Origin: Tepidiforma sp.
GTDB lineage: Bacteria > Chloroflexota > Dehalococcoidia > Tepidiformales > Tepidiformaceae
Length of the DNA: 64,000 nt
NCBI RefSeq assembly: GCF_026003995.1
Contig: NZ_BPIG01000002.1
Coordinates: 434,001 to 498,000, forward strand
Reading direction: 5' to 3'
Positions 52,277 through 61,364 of the stretch are shown here, piece by piece. Numbering within the stretch: the first letter of the stretch is position 1; every line of letters starts with the position of its first letter. Below the pieces are notes generated by a model. It was not told the origin of the DNA and did not search any database. It was given only the letters and a program-made list of their open reading frames with translations. Made by a program: the position numbers and the translations under genes.

Positions 52277-53446
52277 GTGTTTATCTTCGACCTCGAGCTC
52301 GTCAACTTCCGGAACTACGTCCGCGCCCATATCCGCCTCGACCGCGGCCTCAACCTCTTCGTTGGCGATAACGCCCAGGGCAAGAGCAACCTCCTCGAGG
52401 CCATCTACCTCCTCTCCACCCTCCGCTCCAGCCGCGCCAGCCAGGACTCCGACCTCGTCCGGCGCGACATCCTCCCCTCCGACTTCCCCGTCGCCCGCCT
52501 CGCCTGCCAGGTCGAACGCTCCGCCGGCAACCTCGCCCTCGAACTCGCCATCGTCGGCCGCACCGTCGACCCGGCCCACCGCGCCGGCAAGCGCGTCCGC
52601 GTCAACGGCGTCCCCCGCAAGGCCTCCGAAGCCGTCGGCCAGCTCTGCGCCGTCCTCTTCACCACCCTCGACATCGACATCGTCGCCGGCCCCCCGCTCA
52701 TGCGCCGGCGCTACCTCGACATGATGATCTCCCAGGTCGACCGCGGCTACCTCCGCGCCATGCAGAAGTACGCCCGCGTCGTCCAGCAGCGCAACAGCCT
52801 CCTCAAGCGCATCCAGGCCCGCGAAGCCCAGGCCCACGAACTCGCCTTCTGGGACCAGGAGCTCGCCCACGCCGGCGGCACCATCTACTGGGCCCGCGCT
52901 GATGCCCTCGGCCACCTCGCCATCCAGGCCGAACAGCAGATGGAGCGCCTCTCCGACGGCCTCGAATCCCTCACGCTCATCTACCGGCCCTCCATCGGCG
53001 GGCTCGACCAGTACGATGCTCCCATTGACGACGCCGAGTGGACCGGCCGCATGCTCAAGGCCCTCCAGGCCGCCCGCCAGAAGGAGATCGCCGCCGGCGC
53101 TACCCTCGTCGGGCCCCACCGCGACGATGTCGAAATCCTCATCGACGGCATGCCCGCCGACGCCTTCGCCTCCCGCGCCCAGCAGCGCACCGCAGCCCTC
53201 GCCCTCCGCCTCGCCGAAGCCAGCTACCTTCGCCGCGCCCTCGGCGACGACCCCGTCGTCCTCCTCGACGACGTCCTCAGCGAACTCGACGCCCGCCGCC
53301 GGCGCGCCCTCCTCGAATATATCGACACCTTCCAGCAAACCCTCGTCACCACCGCCGACCCCGACCGCCTCCGCGACATCTACACCCGCGCCGCCGGCCG
53401 CTTCGTCGTCAACGCCGGCACCATCACCCGCTTCGAGGGCGAGTAG
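52277..53446 (+). CDS. recF: DNA replication and repair protein RecF
   Basis: The 389-residue SMC-like ATPase opens IFDLELVNFRNYVRAHIRLD and has Walker A GDNAQGKS (30-37), the RecF motif EAIYLLSTLRSSRASQDSDL, GPHRDDVEILIDG, the signature region SRAQQRTAALALRLAEASYL and Walker B/D-loop PVVLLDDVLSELDARRR. RecF loads RecA at gaps behind stalled forks together with RecO and RecR. In many bacteria recF lies with dnaA-dnaN-gyrB; here none of these is nearby. The start is a GTG with no ribosome site; a -10-like TATACT lies just ahead, consistent with a leaderless message. It ends at a perfect hairpin. Confidence 0.95.
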   Translation: MFIFDLELVNFRNYVRAHIRLDRGLNLFVGDNAQGKSNLLEAIYLLSTLRSSRASQDSDLVRRDILPSDFPVARLACQVERSAGNLALELAIVGRTVDPAHRAGKRVRVNGVPRKASEAVGQLCAVLFTTLDIDIVAGPPLMRRRYLDMMISQVDRGYLRAMQKYARVVQQRNSLLKRIQAREAQAHELAFWDQELAHAGGTIYWARADALGHLAIQAEQQMERLSDGLESLTLIYRPSIGGLDQYDAPIDDAEWTGRMLKALQAARQKEIAAGATLVGPHRDDVEILIDGMPADAFASRAQQRTAALALRLAEASYLRRALGDDPVVLLDDVLSELDARRRRALLEYIDTFQQTLVTTADPDRLRDIYTRAAGRFVVNAGTITRFEGE

Positions 53447-53478
53447 CCGCTCCCGGGCCCGGCCCCGAACGACAGCAG

Positions 53479-53507
53479 AGGGGCGGCCCCGAACCGGGGC
53501 CGCCCCT
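53479..53507. terminator. Perfect 12-bp hairpin between convergent genes
   Basis: AGGGGCGGCCCC pairs exactly with GGGGCCGCCCCT across the 5-base loop GAACC. It lies 32 bp after the recF stop and 26 bp after the DUF4397 stop on the other strand, serving both. Confidence 0.8.
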
Positions 53508-53533
53508 CACTCATGCGCGAACCTCCGCGCCGG

Positions 53534-54397
53534 CTACCGGCTCCGCCGGCTCACCGCCGCCAGCCCGGCCGAGGCCGTCACCAGGGCCGCGCCCGCGCCC
53601 AGCAGCAGCCACAGCGCCGTGCTGCCGCTCGAAGCCGCCGCCGTCTCGCCCGTCCGCGGCGGCGCAGGCGTCGGGGCCGGCGCCGGGGCCGGCGCATCCA
53701 CCAGCGGCACCACCCGGAGCGTCCCGTTGCCCGCCAGCCCCACGGCCACCGCCGTGTACACCGTCCGCGCCTGCAGCTGCAGATTCGGGATGGTCAGCAC
53801 CGTCGCGCCCGTCTCGTTCACCTTCACATCCAGGCTGTACGTCCCCGCCGGCACCGGCACGTAGGGGCTCACGTTCCGGAAGGCCACGCCGCGGAACACG
53901 TTCGTGTTCGTCCCCGCCACCGCCACGTCCACCGGCGGCGCGTCCGGCGAGGCATGGATCAGGCGAATGTGCGCGTTGTTCCCGCTGGGCGTCCGGTTGT
54001 CATCCTCGAACAGCGTCAGCGCCAGCGAGCCGTCGCCCACGCGCCCCGTCGCCAGCACCGTGATGTCCTTCCCCGCCACGATCTCCAGCGTCGCCTGCAG
54101 CGCCGGCGTCCCCGTCCCGTCCGAGGGCGAGACGAACACCTTCACGTTGTGGCCGCCAGCCGGCAGCGCCACGTACCCCGTGTTGTTCGGGAAGGCCAGC
54201 GCCGTGACAGCTTTCTGTCCATCGACAAAAATGTCCACCGGCGGCGTGTCGGGGCTCGCGTGCATGATGCGAACGCGCCCCGTCGCCTGCGCCTCGGCGC
54301 CCTGCGGCGCCAGCATCACCCCCGCAGCCAGCGCTGCCGTCAGCGCCGCGGCCACGAGGAGCATCGACCGGGTCATGACTGCCCGTGCCAGGTTCAT
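53534..54397 (-). CDS. Surface protein with two DUF4397 domains and a sortase-like tail
   Basis: The 287-residue protein has a signal peptide (about 10-36, ending APQGAEAQA) and two DUF4397 repeats: GRVRIMHASPDTPPVDIFVD at about 40-140 and AHIRLIHASPDAPPVDVAVA at about 142-240. HASPD(T/A)PPVD is the diagnostic repeat. A Pro/Ala linker follows, then PPRTGE, a hydrophobic helix (ALWLLLGAGAALVTASAGL) and a basic end (AVSRRSR). The last elements copy the layout of sortase-anchored proteins, although the motif is PRTG rather than LPxTG. It is divergent from an ECF sigma/anti-sigma pair, recalling the SigK-RskA control of surface proteins in actinobacteria. Function unknown. Confidence 0.87.
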   Translation of the reverse strand: MNLARAVMTRSMLLVAAALTAALAAGVMLAPQGAEAQATGRVRIMHASPDTPPVDIFVDGQKAVTALAFPNNTGYVALPAGGHNVKVFVSPSDGTGTPALQATLEIVAGKDITVLATGRVGDGSLALTLFEDDNRTPSGNNAHIRLIHASPDAPPVDVAVAGTNTNVFRGVAFRNVSPYVPVPAGTYSLDVKVNETGATVLTIPNLQLQARTVYTAVAVGLAGNGTLRVVPLVDAPAPAPAPTPAPPRTGETAAASSGSTALWLLLGAGAALVTASAGLAAVSRRSR

Positions 54398-54445
54398 CCA
54401 ACGTTCCTCCGGGTTGATTCCTGCGCGGCTGCCGGCCGGTCAACC

Positions 54446-54464
54446 GCGTACACCCCATGTACGC
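54446..54464. promoter_or_regulatory. Palindrome in the DUF4397/ECF sigma divergent gap
   Basis: GCGTACA and TGTACGC (exact 7-bp arms, 5-base loop CCCCA) lie in the 120-bp gap between the DUF4397 gene start and the sigma gene start, 49 and 54 bp from them. A likely operator for a dimeric regulator; no regulator is assigned. Confidence 0.45.
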
Positions 54465-54517
54465 ACCCTCGACAACACTTCGATCACATCTCCCGCCGCC
54501 TCCGCCGGCCGCGCACC

Positions 54518-55072
54518 ATGACCACCCACTTCGAACGCTTCCGCGCCGGCGACGCCGCCGCCTTCGATGCCCTCGTCGCCGAGTACACCGGCCCCGCCTT
54601 CGCCGCCGCCGTCCAGGTCCTCCGCGACCCCGCCCTCGCCGAGGAAGCCGTCCAGGACGCCTTCGTCCGCCTCTGGCAGCGCGGCCGCCAGTTCGACCCC
54701 TCCCGCGGCAGCGAACGCTCCTGGATCCTCGCCATCGCCCGCAACGCCGCCATCGACCTCCTCCGTAAGCGCGCCCGCGCCCTCGAACGATCGATCGACG
54801 ACGCCCCCTCCGTATATGCAGTGCGAGACCCGGACGATACCTGGCAAACCGTCCTCGCCAGCCTCACCGGGGAGCGCCTGCGGCAGGCACTGGAGGAACT
54901 GCCAGCCGAACAGCAGGACGTCATCGTGCGCGCCTACTACCAGGGCCAGCGCCCTGTCGATATCGCCCGCGAACTCGGCCTTCCCGAAGGCACCGTCCGC
55001 AGCCGTCTCCGGCTCGCCCTGGCAAAACTGCGCGATACCCTCGCGCCCGTCCGCGAGGCCCTCGAACCATGA
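54518..55072 (+). CDS. ECF-type RNA polymerase sigma factor (SigK-like)
   Basis: The 184-residue sigma factor has region 2 (about 5-75: AFDALVAEYTGPAFAAAVQV, then EEAVQDAFVRLWQRG and WILAIARNAAIDLLRKR) and region 4 (about 120-175: LPAEQQDVIVRAYYQGQRPV then IARELGLPEGTVRSRLRLAL). It directs RNA polymerase to a small stress regulon, probably including itself. Its stop overlaps the ATG of the anti-sigma gene by four bases (ATGA), which is the usual sigma/anti-sigma coupling. The DUF4397 gene is divergent across 120 bp with a palindrome and is the most obvious target. Confidence 0.93.
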   Translation: MTTHFERFRAGDAAAFDALVAEYTGPAFAAAVQVLRDPALAEEAVQDAFVRLWQRGRQFDPSRGSERSWILAIARNAAIDLLRKRARALERSIDDAPSVYAVRDPDDTWQTVLASLTGERLRQALEELPAEQQDVIVRAYYQGQRPVDIARELGLPEGTVRSRLRLALAKLRDTLAPVREALEP

Positions 55073-55782
55073 ACCGCGAACAGGCCCTCGAACTCCTCCC
55101 CGATTACTCCCTCGGCCTCCTCGACCCCGCCGAGGCCGCTGAAATCGAACGGCTCCTCGCCGCCGACCCGGCCCTCCGCGCCGAACTTCAGCCGTTCCTC
55201 CAGGCCGCGGAGGCCCTCGCCCACGGCTACGGCGACGCGCCTCTCCCCGCCGGCGCCGCCGACCGCATCGCCGCCGGCGTCCGCGCCCGGCTCCAACCCC
55301 CCGCCCCCATCCCCTTCCCCGCGCCCGCCCCGGCGGCCCGCACCCCGTGGCGCGCCATCGCCCTCGCCTCCGCCGCGGCCGTCCTCGTCCTCGCCGTCGG
55401 CCTCGCCGCCGCCCTCATCGCCTACCTCGATGCCCGCGACGACGCCGACAGCCTCCGCGCCCAGCTCGCCAGCCGCGCCATCGAACTCCCCCTCAGCGGC
55501 GATGGCGCCCGCGGCGCCGTCTTCGTTTCGACCGACTTCTCCTTCGCCATCCTCCGCATCGTCGGCCTCCCCGAGGCCCCCGAAGGCCACCACTACCAGA
55601 TCTGGAGCGAAGGCCCCTACGGCGCCCGCTCCGCCGCCGACTTCCAAGGCGCGAACGGCGAACTCATCGTCCGCCTCCCCTCGCTCCCGCGCGATATGAC
55701 CCGCATGTTCGTCACCCTCGAGCCCGACGGCGCACCCGGCGACCGCCCCCAGGGCCCCGAAGTCATGACCTCCCCGCGCTGA
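55069..55782 (+). CDS. RskA-type anti-sigma factor
   Basis: The 237-residue protein has a cytoplasmic N-terminus with the zinc-less anti-sigma layout ALELLPDYSLGLLDPAEAAE (the LPDY(A/S)LGxLD(P/A)xE motif of the RskA group), a membrane helix (about 97-121), and an outer beta-rich domain. The outer domain has SDFSFAILRIVGLPEAPEGH-type strands (seen as TDFSFAILRIVGLPEAPEGH), YQIWSEGPYGARSAADF and MFVTLEPDGAPGDRPQGPEV. RskA proteins bind their sigma factor and release it on regulated proteolysis; the W-x-x-G-P region is typical. It is translationally coupled to the sigma gene. The M50 protease at 45-46 kb is a possible but unproven partner. Confidence 0.9.
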   Translation: MNREQALELLPDYSLGLLDPAEAAEIERLLAADPALRAELQPFLQAAEALAHGYGDAPLPAGAADRIAAGVRARLQPPAPIPFPAPAPAARTPWRAIALASAAAVLVLAVGLAAALIAYLDARDDADSLRAQLASRAIELPLSGDGARGAVFVSTDFSFAILRIVGLPEAPEGHHYQIWSEGPYGARSAADFQGANGELIVRLPSLPRDMTRMFVTLEPDGAPGDRPQGPEVMTSPR

Positions 55783-55825
55783 CCCGCTGGCACCATCCCC
55801 GCCCGCCGGTCATCATGGCCCCACC

Positions 55826-56611
55826 ATGACCACCGACGCATTCTTCATCCCCGCGGGCGACACCTTCGTCCCCCAGCCCATCTGCCGCGGCCCCTGGGAC
55901 CCGAACTCCCTCCACGGCCGCGTCGTCGCCGGCCTCCTCGGCGCCGAAGTCGAACGCCGCCACGCCGAACCCCGCCTCCGCGTCGCCCGCATGACCGTCG
56001 ACCTCTGGCGGCTGCCCGATTTCACGCCCATCACCGTCGCGACGCGCGTCCAGCGCGAAGGCGGCCGCATCCGCATCGTCGACGCCGAAGCAGTCGCCGG
56101 CGGCCGGTCCATCGGCCGCGCCAGCGTCGTCCTCCTCCGCGAAAGCGACCAGCCCGCCGGCGAGGTCTGGGCGCCGCCCGCCTGGGACTTCCCGCCGCCC
56201 TCGGCCCTCGCCCCCGACCCCCGCCCGCCCATCGCCAACGAAGGCTGGCAGCCGATGTGGGAGAGCCGCTCGCAGGGCCGCGCCTTCGGCGCCGTCGCCC
56301 AGAAGCGCACCTGGATGCGCGAACTCCGCCCCCTCATCGCCGGCCAGCCCCTCACCCCCTTCCAGCGCGTCGCCGTCGCCTGCGATTTCGCCAGCCCCCT
56401 CGCCAACTCCGGCAGCGCCGGCCTCGCCTACATCAACGTCGATATCAGCCTCTACCTCCACCGCTACCCTGCCGGCGAATGGATCGGGTTCGAATCGACC
56501 GACCACGGGGCCAGCGACGGCATCGCCATGGGCCAGTGCCGCCTCTACGACGAAGACGGCCCGATCGGCGCCGCCACCGTCGCCGCCGTCGCCCAGCGCC
56601 GCCGCGCCTGA
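55826..56611 (+). CDS. Thioesterase family protein (TesB-like double hot-dog)
   Basis: The 261-residue protein has two hot-dog halves in TesB/4HBT_3 style: PQPICRGPWDPNSLHGRVVA then GLLGAEVERRHAEPRLRVAR at the start, MTVDLWRLPDFTPITVATRV, VDAEAVAGGRSIGRASVVLL, and in the second half MRELRPLIAGQPLTPFQRVA then ACDFASPLANSGSAGLAYIN, closing with ESTDHGASDGIAMGQCRLYD. The family hydrolyses acyl-CoA thioesters or is catalytically silent. The W-x-P-N-x-x-H-G segment replaces the usual GG-hot-dog core. It stands alone, following the anti-sigma gene by 43 bp. Substrate unknown. Confidence 0.85.
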   Translation: MTTDAFFIPAGDTFVPQPICRGPWDPNSLHGRVVAGLLGAEVERRHAEPRLRVARMTVDLWRLPDFTPITVATRVQREGGRIRIVDAEAVAGGRSIGRASVVLLRESDQPAGEVWAPPAWDFPPPSALAPDPRPPIANEGWQPMWESRSQGRAFGAVAQKRTWMRELRPLIAGQPLTPFQRVAVACDFASPLANSGSAGLAYINVDISLYLHRYPAGEWIGFESTDHGASDGIAMGQCRLYDEDGPIGAATVAAVAQRRRA

Positions 56612-56668
56612 ATCCGGCTCCCGTGCTGGCTTCGAACGCCTGCTGCTCGCCCGGGCGCGCGCCGGGGG

Positions 56669-57616
56669 TCACACCCCGGCGTAGCTGTGCAGGCCGCTAA
56701 TCCAGAGGTTCACGCCGAAGTAGGTGAACATCACCAGCCCCCACATCACCACCAGCCACCACATCGGGTCCGGCCGCCAGCCCCGCCGCAGGCGGGCCGG
56801 CACCAGCCGCCGGATGCCCGGTGCCCCCGCCACCGACCCGCTCCCCGCCCGCGCGTGGAAGTACGCCACGAGGCTCAGCCACGTGACCAGCGCGCTCGTC
56901 TCTTTCGGGTCCCAGCCCCAGTACCGCCCCCACGCGCTGTTCGCCCACCACGCGCCGAGCGCAATCCCGAGCCCCAGCAGCGGGAAGCCGACCATCACCG
57001 CCTTGTGGGCGAGGTCGCCGGCCGCATCCGCCGAGGGCAGCGCCGCGAACCGCCGCTTCCCCTCGCCGCCCTGCGCGAGGTACACCACCGCACCGCAGAA
57101 CGCCACCGTCAGCACCGCGTACGAGAGCATCATCACCGACACGTGGATGGTGAGCAGCGGCCCGTTCTGCAGCGCCGGGATGAGCGGCACGATCTCCTTC
57201 GGGAACGTCGCCGCGATGCCCAGCATCGCCACCACGATCGGCAGCGCCAGCGCCCCGTACCGCCGGTTCCGGTACACCGCCTCGAACGCGAGGTAGGCCG
57301 CGCACGTCCCGAACGCGAACGCCGTCGTGAACTCATACAGGTTCGAAAGCGGCGCATAGCCGCGCGCCGCCCACCGCGCCGCGAACCACCCGGCGAGGAA
57401 CACCGTCGTCAGCACCGTGAACGTCGTCGCCAGCCGGCCGAGCCCGGCGTTCGGACCCGCCGCCGGCACGCTCACGCTCACCGTCCCCGCGTTCGTTTGC
57501 GCCGCTACCCGCCGCACCGCCAGCGACGCGCTCGCGAGGTACGCCCAGTACAGCAGCGCCGCGATCGGCGCCGTCACGACCGACGTCCAGTACAGGTACA
57601 GCGCGAGCTCAGCCAC
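56669..57616 (-). CDS. ccsA: Cytochrome c biogenesis protein, CcsA/CcsB haem-handling family
   Basis: The 315-residue membrane protein has eight or so helices and the tryptophan-rich haem motif ALGAWWANSAWGRYWGWDPK followed by ETSALVTWLSLVAYFHAR, the WWD signature of CcsA. The segment PLSNLYEFTTAFAFGTCAAY near residue 90 is also conserved, as are histidines in LLTIHVSVMMLSYAVLTVAF and AYFHARAG that bind haem. System II proteins of this type move haem to the outside for attachment to c-type cytochromes. The partner (Ccs1/ResB) is not nearby. Databases use both names ccsA and ccsB for this subunit. It converges on the thioesterase gene. Confidence 0.93.
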   Translation of the reverse strand: MAELALYLYWTSVVTAPIAALLYWAYLASASLAVRRVAAQTNAGTVSVSVPAAGPNAGLGRLATTFTVLTTVFLAGWFAARWAARGYAPLSNLYEFTTAFAFGTCAAYLAFEAVYRNRRYGALALPIVVAMLGIAATFPKEIVPLIPALQNGPLLTIHVSVMMLSYAVLTVAFCGAVVYLAQGGEGKRRFAALPSADAAGDLAHKAVMVGFPLLGLGIALGAWWANSAWGRYWGWDPKETSALVTWLSLVAYFHARAGSGSVAGAPGIRRLVPARLRRGWRPDPMWWLVVMWGLVMFTYFGVNLWISGLHSYAGV

Positions 57617-57684
57617 CGTTCGTTCCCCGTTTCACGAATCATACCGTCGTTCCGCCCCGCGGTCAGGCCGCGTTGCCGCGGGCT

Positions 57685-58652
57685 TTACCCCGCCCGTTCG
57701 AGCCGTTCGATCGCCGCCTCCAGCCCGGCGAGGCACTCCCGCTCCCACGCCGCCGCCCGCCGGAGCGCCATCGCCGCCGCCCGCCGGAGGCCCGGCACCT
57801 GCACGTTCCCGTGCCCGCCGGCCGGGAACGGAAAGAGCGTGATCAGCGGCGAGAGCGCCTTCGTCTCCTCCTCCAGCGCCCGCGCGGCGCGCTCCAGCGC
57901 CTCCCCGGCGGCGGGCAGCGCCGCCGCCACGTCCCGCAGGAAGAGCGCGCCATCCGCCCCGCGCCGCCTGCAGCACCGCCAGCGTGTAGGCATTCCCCGC
58001 CCGGTCCACCTCCGCGTCGCCCTCCAGCGCCGCCGCCCACGCCTCCAGCCCCGCCGTCCCCCGCGGCTGGCCGTCGCCCGGGTCTTCCTCTCCCCGCAGC
58101 AGCGCCGCCGCCGTCTGCAGCGCCTCGTTCAGCACGGCAGGCTCCACCTCCACCGCTTCGACCGGCGCCCAGAGTTCGACCTCCCCGAGCGGCGCCCAGT
58201 TCTCCCACGCGACGAACGGCCCCCACCTCTTCGGTGATGATGTCCTGCACGAAGAAGCCGCCCCGCTCCCGGTCGTACCCGTCGATGATCCCGAATTCGT
58301 GCAGGTGCAGGTCCCACCCGATGACCGGCACCCCGGCGTCCAGCCGCTCCATCGCCCACGCCGCGCCGGCCGCCTTCCCTGCCGCGTCTGCTGGCCCGGC
58401 GAACCGCTCGAACCGCAGCCCCGTCCGCGCATACCGCGCCACCATCGCGCCCCGGTCGAAGCTCGCCGGCCCGCTCGGCAGCGCCGCCACGCCCCCCTTC
58501 ATCCCGAGGCAGAAGTGGAACGCATGCCCCGTCAGCCCCATCACCGCGTGCCGCGGCAGGTCGATCCCCGCGTGCCGCAGCACCCCTTCGAGCGCCCCCG
58601 CCGCGCTCGTCCAGTTCGGCGCCAGCTCCAGCCCCGCGATGCGCTGCCCCAT
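57685..58652 (-). pseudogene. BtrH-like (DUF4872) protein, split by two frameshifts
   Basis: From the ATG at 58652 the product begins NWTSAAGALEGVLRHAGIDL, then MGLTGHAFHFCLGMKGGVAA, VIGWDLHLHEFGIIDGYDRE and FFVQDIITEE. That is the BtrH N-terminal-like, papain-fold pattern with Cys/His in HFCLG and DLHLHEFG. Near 58215-58235 the frame changes to WGPFVAWENWAPLGEVELWA then NEALQTAAALLRGEEDPGDG and GNAYTLAVLQAARG. Near 57955-57985 it changes again to ADGALFLRDVAAALPAAGEA, ending at 57685. BtrH proteins transfer acyl groups from carrier proteins in antibiotic pathways; other members are of unknown role. Both breaks lie in G/C runs, so read errors are likely. Confidence 0.75.
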
Positions 58653-58756
58653 CGACTCCAGTCTACCTGCGGCGCACCCGCGGAGCCGTCCGCCTGCCCC
58701 CTTTTGCCTTCGGCGCCGATCCGTACAATGCGGCTTCACCCGCACGGAGGGCGGCA

Positions 58757-60025
58757 ATGTCCGAGTACCAGGTCACCACGCTCCCGAACGGCCTCCGCGT
58801 CATCACGGCCTCCATGCCGTCCACCCAGGCCGTCTCGGTCAACCTCTTCGTCGGCGTCGGCTCCCGCTCCGAGCCGCAGCACCTCAACGGCATCACCCAC
58901 TTCCTCGAGCACATGGTCTTCAAGGGCACGGAGAAGCGCCCCAACGCCATCCTCATCGCCCAGGAAATCGAAGGCGCCGGCGGCACCCTCAACGCCTACA
59001 CCAACAAAGAGTTCACCTGCTACTGGAACATCGTCCCCTTCGACCGCTTCCCCACCGCCATCGACGTCGCCGCCGACATGCTCCTCAACTCGAAGCTCGA
59101 GCAGGAGGAGATCGAGCGCGAAACCCCCGTCGTCCAGCAGGAGCTGAAGCGCAACCACGATAACCCCGCCGCCTGGGCTGCCCGCCTCATCGGCCAGGCG
59201 GTCTACGGCCCCCAGCCCGCCGGCTGGGATGTCGGCGGCACCGTCGAACTCGTCGCCACCTGGAAGCGCGACGACTTCGTCGGCCACATCCGCGAGTGGT
59301 ACAAACCCGGCAACATCGTCCTCTCCGTCGCCGGCAACGTCACCCACGAGCGCGTCCTCGAATTCGCCGTCCCCCTCCTCGGCGGCATGGAACCCGGCCC
59401 CATCCCGCCCGTCCAGCCCTACGACCCGGCCATCACCGGCCCCCGCGTCGTCACCGAAAGCCGGCCCATCGACCAGTGCACCCTCTACCTCGGCCTCCCC
59501 ATCTTCGGCCGCGACGACCCGGACCGGTACATCCTCCGCATCCTCAACGACGTCCTCGGCGCCGGCATGTCCTCCCGCCTCTTCCGCGAAGTCCGCGAGC
59601 GCCGCGGCCTCGCCTACTCCGTCTCCTCCGGCTACGGCTACCTCGCCGATGCCGGTGTCTTCACCATCTCCGCCGGCGTCAACCGCGACCGCCTCCGCGA
59701 AACCATCGAAGTCTGCCTCGCCGAGGCCGAGAAGCTCATCGCCGAGCCCGTCCCGCCCGACGAGCTCCGCAAAGCGAAAGACCACAACATCGGCCGCTTC
59801 CGCCTCTCCCTCGAAACGGCCTTCTCCATCGGCCAGCGCAACGGCGAACTCCTCCTCACGAAAGGCCGCGTCGAAACCATCGACGAAGTCGTCGCGGCCA
59901 TCGAAGCCGTCACCGCCGATGACATCCAGCGGGTCGCCCGGCGCATCTTCGACCGCGCGAAGCTCCACGCCGCGGTCGTCGGCCCCGCGCTCGATGAGGC
60001 AGAAATCGAAGCGGCCCTCGGCTAG
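58757..60025 (+). CDS. M16 family zinc peptidase (insulinase/processing-peptidase type)
   Basis: The 422-residue protein begins TTLPNGLRVITASMPSTQAV, has the inverted zinc motif HFLEH (48-52) in ITHFLEHMVFKGTEKRP, and the third ligand region NAYTNKEFTCYWNIV to ETPVVQQELKRNHDNP (the distal Glu). The second M16 domain (about 190-420) contains FREVRERRGLAYSVSSGYGY, the R-x-x-x-GLAY-V motif. These peptidases degrade short peptides or act as paired subunits. This copy has the active-site residues and is complete. It is transcribed in the opposite direction to the Eis-like gene, 7 bp between stops after the frame break is repaired. Confidence 0.93.
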   Translation: MSEYQVTTLPNGLRVITASMPSTQAVSVNLFVGVGSRSEPQHLNGITHFLEHMVFKGTEKRPNAILIAQEIEGAGGTLNAYTNKEFTCYWNIVPFDRFPTAIDVAADMLLNSKLEQEEIERETPVVQQELKRNHDNPAAWAARLIGQAVYGPQPAGWDVGGTVELVATWKRDDFVGHIREWYKPGNIVLSVAGNVTHERVLEFAVPLLGGMEPGPIPPVQPYDPAITGPRVVTESRPIDQCTLYLGLPIFGRDDPDRYILRILNDVLGAGMSSRLFREVRERRGLAYSVSSGYGYLADAGVFTISAGVNRDRLRETIEVCLAEAEKLIAEPVPPDELRKAKDHNIGRFRLSLETAFSIGQRNGELLLTKGRVETIDEVVAAIEAVTADDIQRVARRIFDRAKLHAAVVGPALDEAEIEAALG

Positions 60026-60032
60026 CCCGGCC

Positions 60033-61257
60033 CTACCAGACCTCCGGCGCCCACGGCTCCGGCCGCCAGCGGAAGAGCGCATCGGCCGCCCGCGCCGCCG
60101 CCTCGCTGCCCGCGATGCGCCCGGCCCGCCAGAGCGCGAGCGCGCTCACCTGCCCGAAGAGCAGGCTGCCCAGCTCTTCCGCGCCCAGCTCGAGGTCGGC
60201 CGCTTCCCCCCGTCGCGCGGCACCGCGCGCCGCCCGGCCCCGCCTCCAGCGCAAACCGCCCCGCCGCATAGCCGCCGAAGTCGTCTGCCACCTCCAGCAC
60301 GAGCCGGCCCTCCCCGGCATACCGCCGCCCCTCCAGCGCGGCCGCCGGGTCCAGCACCCGGCAGAAGAGCGCGTCCGAAGGCCGCCGCACCGCCCGCCGC
60401 GGGTCTTCGAGCAGGTGGAGCAGCGTTTCGTCCAGCGGCCGCCGGTACGCCGTCACCCGGTCGACGAGGTCCACGCCGAGGATGTACTCCCAGAGCGCCG
60501 CCTCCGCGCCGCCGTCGATGCCGAGCAGCTCGTGCACCGCCACCTCGCCCGCCGGCAGCCCGTGCTCCCATTCGCCGCGCACGCGGTAGCGCGCGTACCC
60601 GATGGTCGCCCCATCCGCCTCGAGGCTCACGAAAAAGTCCTTGCTCCAGCCCGGCTCCTCCCGCTCCTGCGCCGGCACGCCGCGCTCCTCCCACCACGCC
60701 GCCGAGCGCGTGTGCAGCCCGGCGCGCTGCCCCCGCACCGCCTCCCACACCGCGGGCCATGCCGCCAGCGCCTCCTCGCGCGTCACCAGCCGGGGCTTCC
60801 CCCGCGCCGCCGGGTGGCCGCGCAGCCGGCCGTGCACCCGCGCCAGCCGCACCTCGTCGAAGTGCTCCGTCGCCAGTCCGTAGCCGAACCGCCCGTAGAT
60901 CGGCGCTTCCGAAGCCCAGAGCGCCGCGATCGGCTCGCCCCACGCGCGCACCCGCCGCAGCTGCTCCGTCATCAGCGCCGTCAGCACGCCGCGCCGCCGG
61001 TCCGTCGGCAGCACCCCCACCCACGTCACCCCCGCGCACGACAGCGACCCGCCCGGCACCGAAAGGTCGAACCGGAACGCCCCCGCCGACCCGATGCACC
61101 GGCCGTCATCGAACGCGCCCAGCAGCCGCTCGCGCTCCGCGAACCGCATCCCGCCCTCCACCCGCTCCGGGTTCAGCTGCCGCCCGAACGCGATCGAATT
61201 CACGGAGAAGAACGCCGCCAGCTCCTCCTGCTCCGGGGCCCGCACCTCGAACGTCAT
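60033..61257 (-). pseudogene. Eis-like GNAT acetyltransferase, split by a frameshift
   Basis: From the ATG at 61257 there is a GNAT domain (RFAERERLLGAFDDGRCIGS, VTWVGVLPTDRRRGVLTALM, EQLRRVRAWGEPIAALWASE, then YGRFGYGLATEHFDEVRL), a second GNAT-like half, and part of a sterol-carrier-like end. The acetyl-CoA loop R-R-x-G-V-L is intact. Near 60195-60220, in a six-C run on the forward strand (60207-60212), the frame breaks. The other frame supplies the expected ending, ADLELGAEELGSLLFGQVSA then LALWRAGRIAGSEAAARAAD, to a stop at 60033. The family (Eis) acetylates amines, including aminoglycosides. The homopolymer makes a read error the simplest explanation. Confidence 0.8.
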
Positions 61258-61364
61258 CTGCTGCTCCTCCTCGCGCCGAAAGCCCCAGCCTACCCGCTCG
61301 CTCGCCCGCCGTCAGCCGCACCGCGGGAACCTTTCGCACCCGCGCGGCCGTCTCTCCGTGCAGG

